Assembly (NCBI RefSeq): GCF_029952955.1
Contig: NZ_JASATX010000003.1
Span: 186,001 to 250,000 of the forward strand
Reading direction: 5' to 3'
DNA from: Ruicaihuangia caeni
GTDB lineage: Bacteria > Actinomycetota > Actinomycetes > Actinomycetales > Microbacteriaceae
Length of the DNA: 64,000 nucleotides
Part shown: positions 47,866 through 56,597 of the stretch, in pieces
Numbering within the stretch: position 1 is the first letter of the stretch
Layout of the letters: each line of letters begins with the position of its first letter
The notes under the pieces: model-generated
Told to the model about the DNA's origin: nothing
The model's input: the letters and a program-made list of their open reading frames with translations, nothing else
Database searches by the model: none
Position numbers and translations under genes: made by a program

Positions 47866-49329
47866 ATGAGCCAGCCTCCCCAGCATCCGCGTCGCGCCGG
47901 CCATGATGCGGCGTCTTCCTCGTCACTGGTCGGAGGCGGGCGAACTGCCAACCCGCCCTCCGCGCAGAGCGGCGACCAGGGCCGGGATGCCGCGCCTCGC
48001 AGCCGGGTGTTCGCCTGGGCGCTCTGGGACTGGGGTTCGGCTGCCTTCAACGCGGTGGTCACGACCTTCGTGTTCAGCACATACCTCGCCAGTTCGCTGT
48101 TCGTCGACCCGGCCATCGTCGACGCCGCGGGTGAGAACGCGAAAGACCCGGCACTCGTCCGCGCGCTCGCCGATAACGCCAGTCTTGTCGGTGGCGCACT
48201 CGCCATCGCTGGCGTGCTGATCGCAGCCCTCGCACCCGTGATGGGCCAGCGCTCCGATGGCTCCGGTCGCCGCAAGTTCTGGCTCGGCGTGAACACCGCG
48301 CTGGTCGTGCTCGCGATGGCCGCGATGTTCTTCGTGCAGGGCGCCCCGTCGTACCTCGTGCTGGGGGCCGTCCTCCTCGCAGTCGGCAACGTCTTCTTCG
48401 AGTTCGCGAGCGTGAACTACAACGCGATGCTCGTGCAGGTCTCGACTCGCGACAATGTCGGAAAGATCTCCGGTTTCGGCTGGGGCATGGGCTACATCGG
48501 CGGCATCGTGCTGCTCGCGGTGCTCCTGCTGCTCTTCATCCAGGATCTCGGCGTCGGCGGGGGTCGAGGCGTGCTGGGCGTGACGACGGACGACGGGTTC
48601 AACGTGCGGCTCGCGGTGCTCGCCTCGGCGGTCTGGTTCGCACTGTTCGCACTGCCGGTGATGTTCAAGGTGCCCGAGATCCCCGCCCGCGAGCGCGAGA
48701 ACCGGGTGGGGTTCCTCGCCTCCTACCGCGTGCTGTTCCGCACGATCGGTCAGCTGGCGAAGCGCAGCCCTCAAGTGCTGCTGTTCCTGCTCGCGAGCGC
48801 TGTGTTCCGTGACGGACTCGCCGGCGTCTTCACCTTCGGCGCCATCATCGCCGCCCAGGTGTTCGGGTTCAGCACGACCGAAGTGCTCTACTTCGCCGTG
48901 GCAGCCAACGTGGTCGCCGGTGCGGGCACCTTCATCGGCGGCTGGCTCGACGACAAGCTCGGCGCGAAGACGATCATCATGGGCTCACTCGTCGGGCTCG
49001 TCATCGCCGGCACCTCAGTGCTGTTCCTCGGAGACGGGAAGGGCGTCTTCTGGGTCGCCGGCCTCGCGCTCTGCCTCTTCGTCGGACCGGTGCAATCGGC
49101 GAGCCGCAGCTTCCTCAGCCGAATCACTCCACGAGGCCGCGAGGGCGAGCTCTTCGGGCTCTATGCCACAGCCGGCAGGGCTGTGAGCTTCCTCGCCCCC
49201 ACGCTGTTCGCGGTGTTCGTCGCCGTCACCGGCGACACCCGCTTCGGCATCCTGGGCATCGTGCTTGTACTGCTCGCGGGCCTGCTGCTCATGCTGCCGG
49301 TCAAGGCAAAGCAGTCGGAGCTCGTCTAA
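47866..49329 (+). CDS. MFS transporter, UMF1/Atg22-like
   Basis: Membrane protein of 487 residues with about 12 helices. The signature is FAWALWDWGSAAFNAVVTTFVFSTYLAS near the N-terminus and GFGWGMGYIGGIVLL later, as in the UMF1 family, whose fungal members export amino acids from vacuoles. The bacterial function is unknown. The N-terminal 35 residues are polar. TAGCTT (47854-47859) ends 6 nt before the ATG. A terminator follows directly. Confidence 0.83.
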   Translation: MSQPPQHPRRAGHDAASSSSLVGGGRTANPPSAQSGDQGRDAAPRSRVFAWALWDWGSAAFNAVVTTFVFSTYLASSLFVDPAIVDAAGENAKDPALVRALADNASLVGGALAIAGVLIAALAPVMGQRSDGSGRRKFWLGVNTALVVLAMAAMFFVQGAPSYLVLGAVLLAVGNVFFEFASVNYNAMLVQVSTRDNVGKISGFGWGMGYIGGIVLLAVLLLLFIQDLGVGGGRGVLGVTTDDGFNVRLAVLASAVWFALFALPVMFKVPEIPARERENRVGFLASYRVLFRTIGQLAKRSPQVLLFLLASAVFRDGLAGVFTFGAIIAAQVFGFSTTEVLYFAVAANVVAGAGTFIGGWLDDKLGAKTIIMGSLVGLVIAGTSVLFLGDGKGVFWVAGLALCLFVGPVQSASRSFLSRITPRGREGELFGLYATAGRAVSFLAPTLFAVFVAVTGDTRFGILGIVLVLLAGLLLMLPVKAKQSELV

Positions 49330-49335
49330 CTGCAA

Positions 49336-49366
49336 CGGGCGCGCCCACAAGTCATGGGCGCGCCCG
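49336..49366. terminator. Hairpin between the UMF1 transporter gene and the catabolic operon
   Basis: CGGGCGCGCCCA pairs with TGGGCGCGCCCG over a 7-nt loop, 6 bp beyond the plus-strand stop and 28 bp from the end of the minus-strand operon; probably used from both sides. Confidence 0.75.
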
Positions 49367-49393
49367 CGCTAGCTCAGATGAATGTGATCCCGA

Positions 49394-50737
49394 TCAGGAC
49401 GCGCCCGTGAGCGCGCCTGCTTCGGCAGCTTCGCTGCCAGCCGCCGAAGGGCCATCCCCGCTGCCGAGAGCCGTGTCGAAATCGATTCGTATGCTGGTTC
49501 CGCCCTTCAGTGCCTTCGAAACGGGGCAGCGCTTGTGAGCCGCCTCGACCAGCGCGGCAGCGTCTGCTCGGTCGAGCCCCGGAAGATTCGCAGTGAGATG
49601 GGCAGAGAGTTCGAAACCGTTCTCACCCATTGCGATCGTCACGCGCGCGTTCACCGATGGCTCCACGAGCTTGAGTCGGGCCTTGCGCGCTTCGCTGTCG
49701 AGCGCCGACATGAAGCAACCCGCGTAGCCGCTCGCGATCAATTGCTCGGGATTGGAGCCGCCACCCTTGCCCCCCAGCGCTTCAGGGATGCGCAATTCAA
49801 CGTCGAGCGCGCCATCCGACGTGCGAACGCGCCCATTGCGCCCATTGCCGTCGGCCGTGGCGGAGGCGGTGTAGCTCAGCGCTGGCTGCGTCGGCACCGG
49901 TTGCTCCTGCGCCCGCTCCGCCTTGTATTGAGCGGCGTCGAAAGCCACCGAGCCTGCCTCGACCAACGCTGTGAACTCATCAACAATCCGCGGTGTCGCC
50001 TTTGCAAAGGTTCGGCTGCGGCCGGAGCTGCTCGCATCGTGGATCGCAAGCGAAGCCTCGAGTTGCTTCACAGCGAGCAGTGTCGAGTTGGCAAAGGCCA
50101 CACCCTCAAGCTGCAGTTCTGGATCGTCGGCGCTGAGGAGGCCGAAGAGTCCGCCGGCCGAGAGGACTACATCCACGTCGTGGTCGGCAACGAGGCGCTC
50201 TGCCTCAGCCAGATAGCGCTCACGAATCGCTTCATACGATGCTCGATCGTCGAACGCTCGAGCCGCCTCCGCCGGCGTCATCTCGATGGATCGGATGCCC
50301 ACCACTCGGGACTCGAGCCCGTACCTTCGGATCTGCTCACGCTTCCAAGCGAGATGGGCGCGATCGATGGTGAGGATGCCGATTCTGCTCCCAAGCAAGG
50401 TCGCCTGCAGCATCGCCGCCTCGCCGTACCCGACGACCGGAATGTCGACCGCTGTCTTCGCCTCGTACAGTGCTGCGTCCTGGAAGTGCCCGATCAGCAC
50501 TGCATCGAACCCTTCCCGCTCGGCCTCTATGACGCCCGCAACCGACTGCACCCCGCAACGCAGCTCGCCTAGCCGACCGGCATCGACGTCAGCGGGTCGC
50601 ATGCCGCGGATCTCGAATTGGATCCCTGGCGACGCGATCCGCTTCAGATACGTGTCGAGCCTCGCGAGATACGCGCCATGGTGAGCGGGGTCGGTGAAGC
50701 TCTGGTAGAGCACTCGACGCTTGGAGTTTTCGGTCAT
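49394..50737 (-). CDS. Fusion of Asp/Glu-racemase-fold domain and Ohr/OsmC peroxidase domain
   Basis: Protein of 447 residues in two parts. Residues about 8-250 have the Asp/Glu/hydantoin racemase fold (VLYQSFTDPAHHGAYLARLDTYL; VVGYGEAAML; GSRIGILTIDR; FANSTLLAVKQLEA), but the two catalytic cysteines are missing: the usual sites read LIGHFQDAAL (His84) and VLSAGGLFGL. Residues about 285-425 are Ohr-like with both redox cysteines, C341 (SGYAGCFMSAL) and C404 (HKRCPVSKAL), and GGGSNPEQL. ATG 50737 has AGGAGAG upstream. Last gene of the operon, 11 bp after the CoA ligase. A detoxifying role for peroxides or reactive acyl intermediates is one guess. Confidence 0.8.
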   Translation of the reverse strand: MTENSKRRVLYQSFTDPAHHGAYLARLDTYLKRIASPGIQFEIRGMRPADVDAGRLGELRCGVQSVAGVIEAEREGFDAVLIGHFQDAALYEAKTAVDIPVVGYGEAAMLQATLLGSRIGILTIDRAHLAWKREQIRRYGLESRVVGIRSIEMTPAEAARAFDDRASYEAIRERYLAEAERLVADHDVDVVLSAGGLFGLLSADDPELQLEGVAFANSTLLAVKQLEASLAIHDASSSGRSRTFAKATPRIVDEFTALVEAGSVAFDAAQYKAERAQEQPVPTQPALSYTASATADGNGRNGRVRTSDGALDVELRIPEALGGKGGGSNPEQLIASGYAGCFMSALDSEARKARLKLVEPSVNARVTIAMGENGFELSAHLTANLPGLDRADAAALVEAAHKRCPVSKALKGGTSIRIDFDTALGSGDGPSAAGSEAAEAGALTGAS

Positions 50738-50748
50738 CGTTGTCTCTC

Positions 50749-52344
50749 CTAGTCGCACGGTCGATGGAGGCTACGAGCAACGGCCGCGACCGCTTCGCGG
50801 TCCCACTGCGCAATGGTCGTGCCCTGCTCGCGAAGCACGCCCTTTCGCACCTTGCCGTTCTCAGTCAGGGGCAGCGCGTCCACGATCGTGAAGAAGCGCG
50901 GAATCGCAAAGTACGCCAGCATCGGCTTGAGGAACTCGCATACTTCGTCGAAGTCGACAGCGCCGCCCGTCTGCACGACAAGCGCAGCCATCACCTCGTC
51001 TTCTCCGAGCTCCGAGTCGACTGGGTACACCGCGGCGTCGGCGATCGACGGATGCATGCGCAAGGCCGACTCGACCTCAACCGAAGAGATGTTCTCGCCG
51101 CGTCGTCTGATGACATCTTTCAAACGGTCGACGAAGCGGTACCAGCCGTCGTGGTCAGCAGCGAGTCGGTCGCCGGTGTGGAACCACAAGTCCTGCCATG
51201 CCTCGACGGTCTTGTCCGGCATCCCGAAATAGCCGCTCGCGAATGCGAAGGGTTGAGAACTGCGCAGCAGGAGTTCACCCGGTTCGCCAGGCGGCAGCTC
51301 AGCGCCAACAGGATCGACGATGCGAGCTTCGAACCCTGGCTGGAGCCGCCCGATGGAGCCGGGTCGCTGCTCGGTGCGGCTCGCGGCGAACACCGAGTTC
51401 GTCTCGGTCGATCCGTAGCCGTCGATCAGCGTGACGCCGAACCGCTCAGCGAAGGGACGGAGCAGGTCCGGCGGGGTCGCGGGTGCCAGAGCAGCCGTCA
51501 CCCTGTGGGCACTGTTGAACTCTGCGGGATCCCGACTCATGAGGATCGACACCATCGCTCCTAGTAGGTACGTGAAGGTCGCGCCGGTGCTCTGCAGTTG
51601 GTCCCAGAAGCGGGATGCCGAGAAGCGCTCGCCGAGCACGTAGAGCGCGCCCGAGAAGAGCGCTTGGAAGAACGCGTTGAGCGCGTTGGTGTGGAACAGG
51701 GGCAACACCGTGTAAAGCACGTCTCGCTCGGTGATCTCGAGCTGGGTCGAGACATTTCGACCCCACCAGTAGAACTGGGCGTGTGGGCACATCACGCCCT
51801 TCGAGACCCCCGTCGTGCCTGATGTGTAGAGGATCGCAGCGGTAGCAGACGGAGCGACGCAGGCTGCGTCGACACTGCCCGTGAACCTTGGAAGTCGAGC
51901 AGTGCCGGGGGGCACATCGTTCGCATCATCTGCGAAGACGAAGACCGACTCGAGCGATGCCATGTCGGGGAGTGCTCGAACGAACTGATGAAGGTCGGCC
52001 TCACAGATGAGGAGAAGAGCTCCGGAGTTCATCAGGATGTGGTGCAGTTGCTCGCCCCTCGAGGCGGTGTTGATGGGCACCGCCACGGCACCGATCCAGG
52101 CACAGCCGAGGATGAGGTCGAGGAGTTCTACCCGGTTGCGGCCGATGAGCGCCACCCGATCACCGACGCCGACGCCCTCGGCGATCAGGAACGCGCCGGC
52201 CGCAGATGCTGCATCCCGCACTTCGCTCACCGACCGCCGGAGTTCGCCGATCTGCAACACAGGCCGATCGGGGTCTTCCTCAGCACGACGTTCCAGCATC
52301 CGGGGTATGGTGCATTCCTCGAGCGGCCAATCGCGTGCACTCAT
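50749..52344 (-). CDS. AMP-forming acyl-CoA synthetase (class I adenylate-forming)
   Basis: Ligase of 531 residues resembling CaiC-type and aryl or medium-chain acyl-CoA ligases: AILYTSGTTGVSKGV (P-loop), TLIDGYGSTETN, WFHTGDR, VDRLKDVIRRRGENIS (hinge) and the C-terminal catalytic Lys in NGKVRKG. It activates a carboxylate with ATP and CoA. It overlaps the DUF35 gene by ATGA, so ligase, DUF35 and thiolase-fold protein are made together. The acid substrate is not identifiable. Confidence 0.88.
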   Translation of the reverse strand: MSARDWPLEECTIPRMLERRAEEDPDRPVLQIGELRRSVSEVRDAASAAGAFLIAEGVGVGDRVALIGRNRVELLDLILGCAWIGAVAVPINTASRGEQLHHILMNSGALLLICEADLHQFVRALPDMASLESVFVFADDANDVPPGTARLPRFTGSVDAACVAPSATAAILYTSGTTGVSKGVMCPHAQFYWWGRNVSTQLEITERDVLYTVLPLFHTNALNAFFQALFSGALYVLGERFSASRFWDQLQSTGATFTYLLGAMVSILMSRDPAEFNSAHRVTAALAPATPPDLLRPFAERFGVTLIDGYGSTETNSVFAASRTEQRPGSIGRLQPGFEARIVDPVGAELPPGEPGELLLRSSQPFAFASGYFGMPDKTVEAWQDLWFHTGDRLAADHDGWYRFVDRLKDVIRRRGENISSVEVESALRMHPSIADAAVYPVDSELGEDEVMAALVVQTGGAVDFDEVCEFLKPMLAYFAIPRFFTIVDALPLTENGKVRKGVLREQGTTIAQWDREAVAAVARSLHRPCD

Positions 52345-52670
52345 GTTCGTTCTTCCTCCTGAACCTCAGACCCGCTCGAGGCAGGCACATATGCCACTCG
52401 GCCGTCAACGTCGGGGTCCGAGGTGACCTGCACGGTCTCGCCCGGCGCGAACGCCCCGTTTCGTAACGCCGCGACTACCCTCACCTCCGGGGCGACCAAG
52501 AGGGTCGCCAACACCGCATGGTGGGGGTTCACGACGCGCGTCGTGTGCTCGACGACACCGCGATCCACGCTGGCTGTCACGAAGCCATCGGAACCGCATC
52601 GCGAGCAGAGGAGGGGTTCGGGGAACGCGCCTCTGCCGCATTCGCCGCATCGGAAGATCGTGAGCGTCAC
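52341..52670 (-). CDS. Zinc-ribbon / OB-fold DUF35 protein (thiolase partner)
   Basis: Protein of 109 residues from GTG 52670: a rubredoxin-like zinc ribbon (FRCGECGRGAFPEPLLCSRCGS, four Cys) and an OB fold (VVNPHHAVLATLLVAPEVRVVAAL). DUF35 proteins bind acyl-CoA and pair with thiolase-fold enzymes, as ChsH2 does with Ltp2. The start overlaps the stop of the thiolase-fold gene by 4 bp, supporting a complex. Confidence 0.85.
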   Translation of the reverse strand: MTLTIFRCGECGRGAFPEPLLCSRCGSDGFVTASVDRGVVEHTTRVVNPHHAVLATLLVAPEVRVVAALRNGAFAPGETVQVTSDPDVDGRVAYVPASSGSEVQEEERT

Positions 52671-53812
52671 GCCGCAGCCTCCAGCACCGTCACGTTGCCA
52701 CACGATCCATAGCGGTAGAGCACCATGCCATAGCCGGTGACCGCCCCGATGCGCGCCTTCGCGGCCTGGCGATCCCCGGCCTCACGTCGAAGCTGCCTGA
52801 CGACCTCCACGAGCCCGTGCATGCCACCGGCGGAGCCTGCCTGGCCAGCCGATAGCTGTCCACCCGAAGTGTTCAGCGCGTAATCACGCGTCGCCACCCG
52901 TTCTCGTATGAACCGCGATGTGTCACTCGCGTGCACAACCCCGAGGTCGTTGAGTTGTGCGACAACCATCGCTGGGTAATCGTCGTAGACCGAGAGCACG
53001 TCGATATCCGAAGGCGCGACTCCGGTGCTCTGCCACGCCGCGTCGGCACTTTCCGCCACTCCGGTGACCAAGCCGTTCCCGCCTTGATCGTCTCGATTGA
53101 AACTGCTCGTCACACCAAGCACGCGCGCCCGAGGCATGCCCGTCGCACGATCATCGGCGACTACGACCACGGCGTTCGCGCCTGTGACCGACGGCACGCA
53201 GTCATATCGTCGCAGAGGATCGGCGACCATGGGAGCAGCGAAGTACTCCTCCAGCGACAGCGGCTGGCGATACACTGCCCCAGGATTGAGACCAGCCCAG
53301 GATCGCTGCGCGACTGCGATACGCCCATAGTCCGCAGGCTCGAGGCCGCGTTCCTCCATCTGCCGAGTCGTCAGCATGGCGAACAGTGCGTTGGGGCCCG
53401 TGAGCGGCAGCGGGGAAAGATGCTCCTCAGTTGCTCGGTTGTAACGCGTGACAAGCTTCTCGAAGGCGGCGGCGTCCATTCGATCTCCCGCGACCAAGAC
53501 GATCGCAGATGCCGCGCCCGCCTCGATCGCGTGCACGGCGTGTTGCAGGAGATTGCCGGCAGAAGCACCGCCGTTGGTGTCCTGCATCAGCCATCGCACC
53601 TTGAGGCCCATGCGCCATGCGAGGTCGATTGCGTGATCTGGTTCGAGCGTGAAGCTGCACACGCCGAAGCCATCGATTTGACGGTGGTCGAGCCCGGATT
53701 GCGTGATCGCGTCGCGGACGGCTCGCGCAAGAACTCGGTGCGTCGTCTCCGACGGCGATGGGTGCCGCGTGTAGGAGGTCTCGCTGGCAGCGATGATCGA
53801 TGCGGCGGCCAA
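52667..53812 (-). CDS. Thiolase-fold (SCP2/Ltp2-like) protein lacking Cys and His nucleophiles
   Basis: Protein of 381 residues with the thiolase superfamily fold (SIIAASETSYTRHPSPSETTH; AVHAIEAGAASAIVLVAGDRM; VTGANAVVVVADD; NTSGGQLSAGQAGSAGGMHGLVEVVRQLR). The usual nucleophilic Cys is replaced in TNGGASAGN (Ala83-Ser84), and the GHP His is replaced by GQAG; the C-terminal CG in YGSCGNVTVLE remains. Claisen-type thiolysis is therefore unlikely. The pattern recalls Ltp2-type retro-aldolases. TTG 53812 has AAAGGAG 7 nt upstream. Confidence 0.82.
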   Translation of the reverse strand: MAAASIIAASETSYTRHPSPSETTHRVLARAVRDAITQSGLDHRQIDGFGVCSFTLEPDHAIDLAWRMGLKVRWLMQDTNGGASAGNLLQHAVHAIEAGAASAIVLVAGDRMDAAAFEKLVTRYNRATEEHLSPLPLTGPNALFAMLTTRQMEERGLEPADYGRIAVAQRSWAGLNPGAVYRQPLSLEEYFAAPMVADPLRRYDCVPSVTGANAVVVVADDRATGMPRARVLGVTSSFNRDDQGGNGLVTGVAESADAAWQSTGVAPSDIDVLSVYDDYPAMVVAQLNDLGVVHASDTSRFIRERVATRDYALNTSGGQLSAGQAGSAGGMHGLVEVVRQLRREAGDRQAAKARIGAVTGYGMVLYRYGSCGNVTVLEAAA

Positions 53813-53830
53813 TGGGTGCTCCTTTCATGG

Positions 53831-53865
53831 CCGGGCCCGCGCCGCTCGTGGCGGAACGGGCCCGG
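53831..53865 (-). other. Hairpin after the ABC binding-protein gene
   Basis: CCGGGCCCG (53831-53839) pairs with CGGGCCCGG (53857-53865), with an inner CGCC/GGCG stem. On the minus strand it follows the binding-protein stop by 16 bp and precedes the thiolase-fold gene. Lacking a T-run, it is more likely an attenuator or 3'-protecting structure than a full terminator. Confidence 0.65.
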
Positions 53866-53881
53866 TAGACGATTCAATCGA

Positions 53882-54850
53882 TCAGAGCTGGGTGTAGAGC
53901 TCGTCCGCCTCGAATCGGTTCTTGATGATCCCGAGCTCCGCCATGAGATCGATGATCTTCTGGATCCCTTCCTCGTTCCACTTCGTCTGGAACAGCGGGA
54001 GGTGCATTGCTGCGGCGGTCTCCGCGTCCATGTTCGAGTGGTTGGGCATCGTGCGCTCGGCAACGCCCGACGGGTCGGCCTCGATGTCCCTGACGGCCTG
54101 CTCAAGCGCTTCACGGAAGGCCTTGATCGCACCCTCGTTCTCTTCAAGGAACTTCTTCGAAGTCGCGAACAGACCCTGCGGGCCGTTCTGCACTGCGAGG
54201 GGGCGCAGTTCCAGTTCCTTGCTCGCTGCGCTGAGCGTCGGCTCGGTCAGGAAGACCGCGTCGACGTCACCCGCGCCCAGCGCCCCGGCCATGTTGGCCT
54301 GCGGGATCTCGACGAACTCCACCTGCTTCGGGTCGAGCCCTGCATCGAGCATTTCGCCGGAGAGGAAGATGTCTCCAACCGAGTTCAGCGACGGTGTGGC
54401 CACCTTCTTGCCGATCAACTCGTCGATCGACGCGAGCGGTGAATCGTCCGTGACGTAGATGGCCGCCATGTACTCGTCGGTGCCCTCGATGCCAAAGGCT
54501 CCGATGGTGACGGGCAACCCAGCGGAGTGCGCGTTGACGAGGGTCGGATAGGACACCAAAGCGATCTCGGTGCTCGACGACACGAGCGAGTTGACCGCGG
54601 TCGCTCCGTTGGCGGCGGGCACGAGTTCGACCTCGAGTCCGCGCTCCTCGAAGTAGCCTTCATCGATCGCAACGAACACCGGCAGTGAGTCAGCCACCGG
54701 CGGGATCGAGACCCGCAGTTTTGTGGTTTCAGTTGCGGATCCGGTATCTGGTGTCGCACCTGTGTCGTCGCTGGCGCAGCCGGCCAGCGCGGCCAGCCCG
54801 AGCGCCGCCGCGAGAACCGTGGCGCCGAGTCGAGTTGTAGTTCGCTTCAT
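53882..54850 (-). CDS. ABC transporter substrate-binding lipoprotein (NMT1/SsuA-like)
   Basis: Binding protein of 322 residues with lipobox LAALAGC (Cys25) and the NMT1/TauA fold: VADSLPVFVAIDEGYFEERGLEVELVP, SSTEIALVSYPTLVNAHSAG, GKKVATPSLNSVGDIFLSGEMLDAGLD, GDVDAVFLTEPTL. Relatives carry sulfonates, pyrimidine precursors, nitrate or aromatic acids. In this operon an aromatic acid is the plausible cargo. ATG 54850 has AAGGAGG upstream. Confidence 0.88.
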   Translation of the reverse strand: MKRTTTRLGATVLAAALGLAALAGCASDDTGATPDTGSATETTKLRVSIPPVADSLPVFVAIDEGYFEERGLEVELVPAANGATAVNSLVSSSTEIALVSYPTLVNAHSAGLPVTIGAFGIEGTDEYMAAIYVTDDSPLASIDELIGKKVATPSLNSVGDIFLSGEMLDAGLDPKQVEFVEIPQANMAGALGAGDVDAVFLTEPTLSAASKELELRPLAVQNGPQGLFATSKKFLEENEGAIKAFREALEQAVRDIEADPSGVAERTMPNHSNMDAETAAAMHLPLFQTKWNEEGIQKIIDLMAELGIIKNRFEADELYTQL

Positions 54851-54929
54851 TGCGGACCTCCTTGGTTGAGCAGTGAAATGTGATGGGAACCGGTGGTTGG
54901 AGCAGGGTGGGCTGCGGCCCGGAGTTTCG

Positions 54930-55769
54930 TCAGCGCAGCACCGGAACTGCGAAGTTGCTGGTCGTTGGAATGGCCTCACCGGGCCCGTACAGTCCCGCAG
55001 GCTTCGCGCGCCGGATCAACTGCGCGATCTCGCTTCGTGTAGAGACGAACACGGGGTTCTCGCGGGAACGAATCTGGTCTCGCGGCACCGGCAGCGGCAC
55101 AGCGGTGTCGGCGGTGAGCACAGTGGGCGACTTGCTCAGCGAGAGCACCCGGTCGCTCAAGTAGACGCTCTCATCGACGTCGTGGGTCACGAAGAGGATC
55201 GTCATGTCATACAGTTCGCGTACGCGCAGCACGAGGTCTTCGAGATCGGAACGCGTCTGGGCGTCTACCGATGCGAACGGCTCATCCATGAGCATGAGCT
55301 GCGGGCGCATGGCGATCGCGCGCGCAATCGCCACCCGCTGCTGCATTCCGCCCGAGAGTTGCCACGGATAGCGCCCTGCGAAGTTCTCGAGGCCTACTGC
55401 CTCCAACGACTCGCGCACGCGGTTGCGTCGCTCTTCCGCGCCGACTCTGCCGAGCAGCGGAAACTCGACATTGGCGCCGACCTTGCGCCAGGGGAACAGT
55501 GAGCCGCGGTAGTCCTGGAACACCATCGCCAGCCCCTTAGGCACGCCGTTGATGGCTTCCCCGGCGAGTGATACCGTGCCGCTCGTCGGCTTCAACAGGC
55601 CCGAGAGCGCCCTGAGCAGCGTGGTCTTGCCACAACCGGATGGGCCCACGATCGACACGAACTCTCCGCGATTCACCGTGAGTGAGAGGCCGTCGAGCAC
55701 GACGTGCTCGCCTTCTTCTGTCTGGTAGACGTGTCGCAGGCCATCAACGACCAGCAATGCTTCTGTCAT
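54930..55769 (-). CDS. ABC transporter ATP-binding protein (SsuB/TauB-like)
   Basis: ATPase of 279 residues: Walker A GPSGCGKTTLLRAL, Q-loop VFQDYRGSLFPWR, signature LSGGMQQRVAIARAI, Walker B LMLMDEPFASVD and H-loop VTHDVDE. It energises the importer made with the two permeases. ATG 55769 is preferred to the ATG at 55775 because GGGAG is properly spaced from it. Confidence 0.9.
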   Translation of the reverse strand: MTEALLVVDGLRHVYQTEEGEHVVLDGLSLTVNRGEFVSIVGPSGCGKTTLLRALSGLLKPTSGTVSLAGEAINGVPKGLAMVFQDYRGSLFPWRKVGANVEFPLLGRVGAEERRNRVRESLEAVGLENFAGRYPWQLSGGMQQRVAIARAIAMRPQLMLMDEPFASVDAQTRSDLEDLVLRVRELYDMTILFVTHDVDESVYLSDRVLSLSKSPTVLTADTAVPLPVPRDQIRSRENPVFVSTRSEIAQLIRRAKPAGLYGPGEAIPTTSNFAVPVLR

Positions 55770-55782
55770 AGTCATGCTCCCG

Positions 55783-56595
55783 TCAGGCGACGACTGCTTT
55801 GTAGAGGTGGTGCCAGCGGAGGAACAGGCGTTCCAGAGCTGACAGGAGGAGGGTGGTGATGTATCCGAGGATCGACAGGGCAACGATGAACGCCCACATC
55901 TCGAGAAATTGGAACGACCGCTGCGACTGCATGAGGCCGAACCCGATGCCGTCTGACGATGCGACCAATTCCGAGGCGACGAGCAGGATGATGCCGAGCC
56001 CAGTAGCGGTGCGGATGCCGGCGAAGATACCGGCGCTCGCCGAAGGCAAGATCACGCGGAACAGCGTCGAGGCACTCGTGCGCCGCGAAACGGTGGCGGT
56101 ATCGAGATATGACTCCGGCACCTGACGCACAGCGCTGTAGGTATTGAACAGCACCGGCCAGATCGCACCGAAGGTGATCAACGCGATACGCATTTCGTTT
56201 CCCGTGCCAAGAAGCACAAGCGCCATCGGCAGCAGCACCGGCCCGGGCAGCGCTCGCATGAAGTGCAGCAGCGGCTCCACGAACTGGGCGACTACACGCA
56301 CCCTGCCGAGCAGCACTCCGAGCGAGACGCCCACGGCGACCGCGATGAGGACTCCGATCACAAGACGCTCAAGACTAGGAACGACGTCCACATGGAATGC
56401 GTCGGTAAGCACCCCGTTCTCAAGACCGGCCGAGAACCAGAGCTGGTATCCCGCGGCGAGAATCTCGGTTGGCGGGGGGAAGAACAGTGATTCTCCTGTC
56501 ACCGCGGCGAGCTGCCAAGCCAGGATCAGGACTACAGCGACGGCCCACCCGAGAGCGGCCCGCACGCCCGGCGAGGTGAGTTTCATTCGGCGCAT
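55783..56595 (-). CDS. ABC transporter permease 2
   Basis: Membrane protein of 270 residues with about six helices and the permease EAA-type loop (ESYLDTATVSRRTSASTLFRVILPSASAGIFAGIRTATGLG), of the SsuC/TauC class. It starts just 2 bp after the stop of permease 1. The importer has two different permeases, so it is a heterodimer. Confidence 0.88.
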   Translation of the reverse strand: MRRMKLTSPGVRAALGWAVAVVLILAWQLAAVTGESLFFPPPTEILAAGYQLWFSAGLENGVLTDAFHVDVVPSLERLVIGVLIAVAVGVSLGVLLGRVRVVAQFVEPLLHFMRALPGPVLLPMALVLLGTGNEMRIALITFGAIWPVLFNTYSAVRQVPESYLDTATVSRRTSASTLFRVILPSASAGIFAGIRTATGLGIILLVASELVASSDGIGFGLMQSQRSFQFLEMWAFIVALSILGYITTLLLSALERLFLRWHHLYKAVVA

Positions 56596-56597
56596 CG

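Noticed and set aside
49394-50274. Active aspartate/glutamate or hydantoin racemase
   Set aside because: Neither of the two catalytic cysteines is present at the expected motifs.
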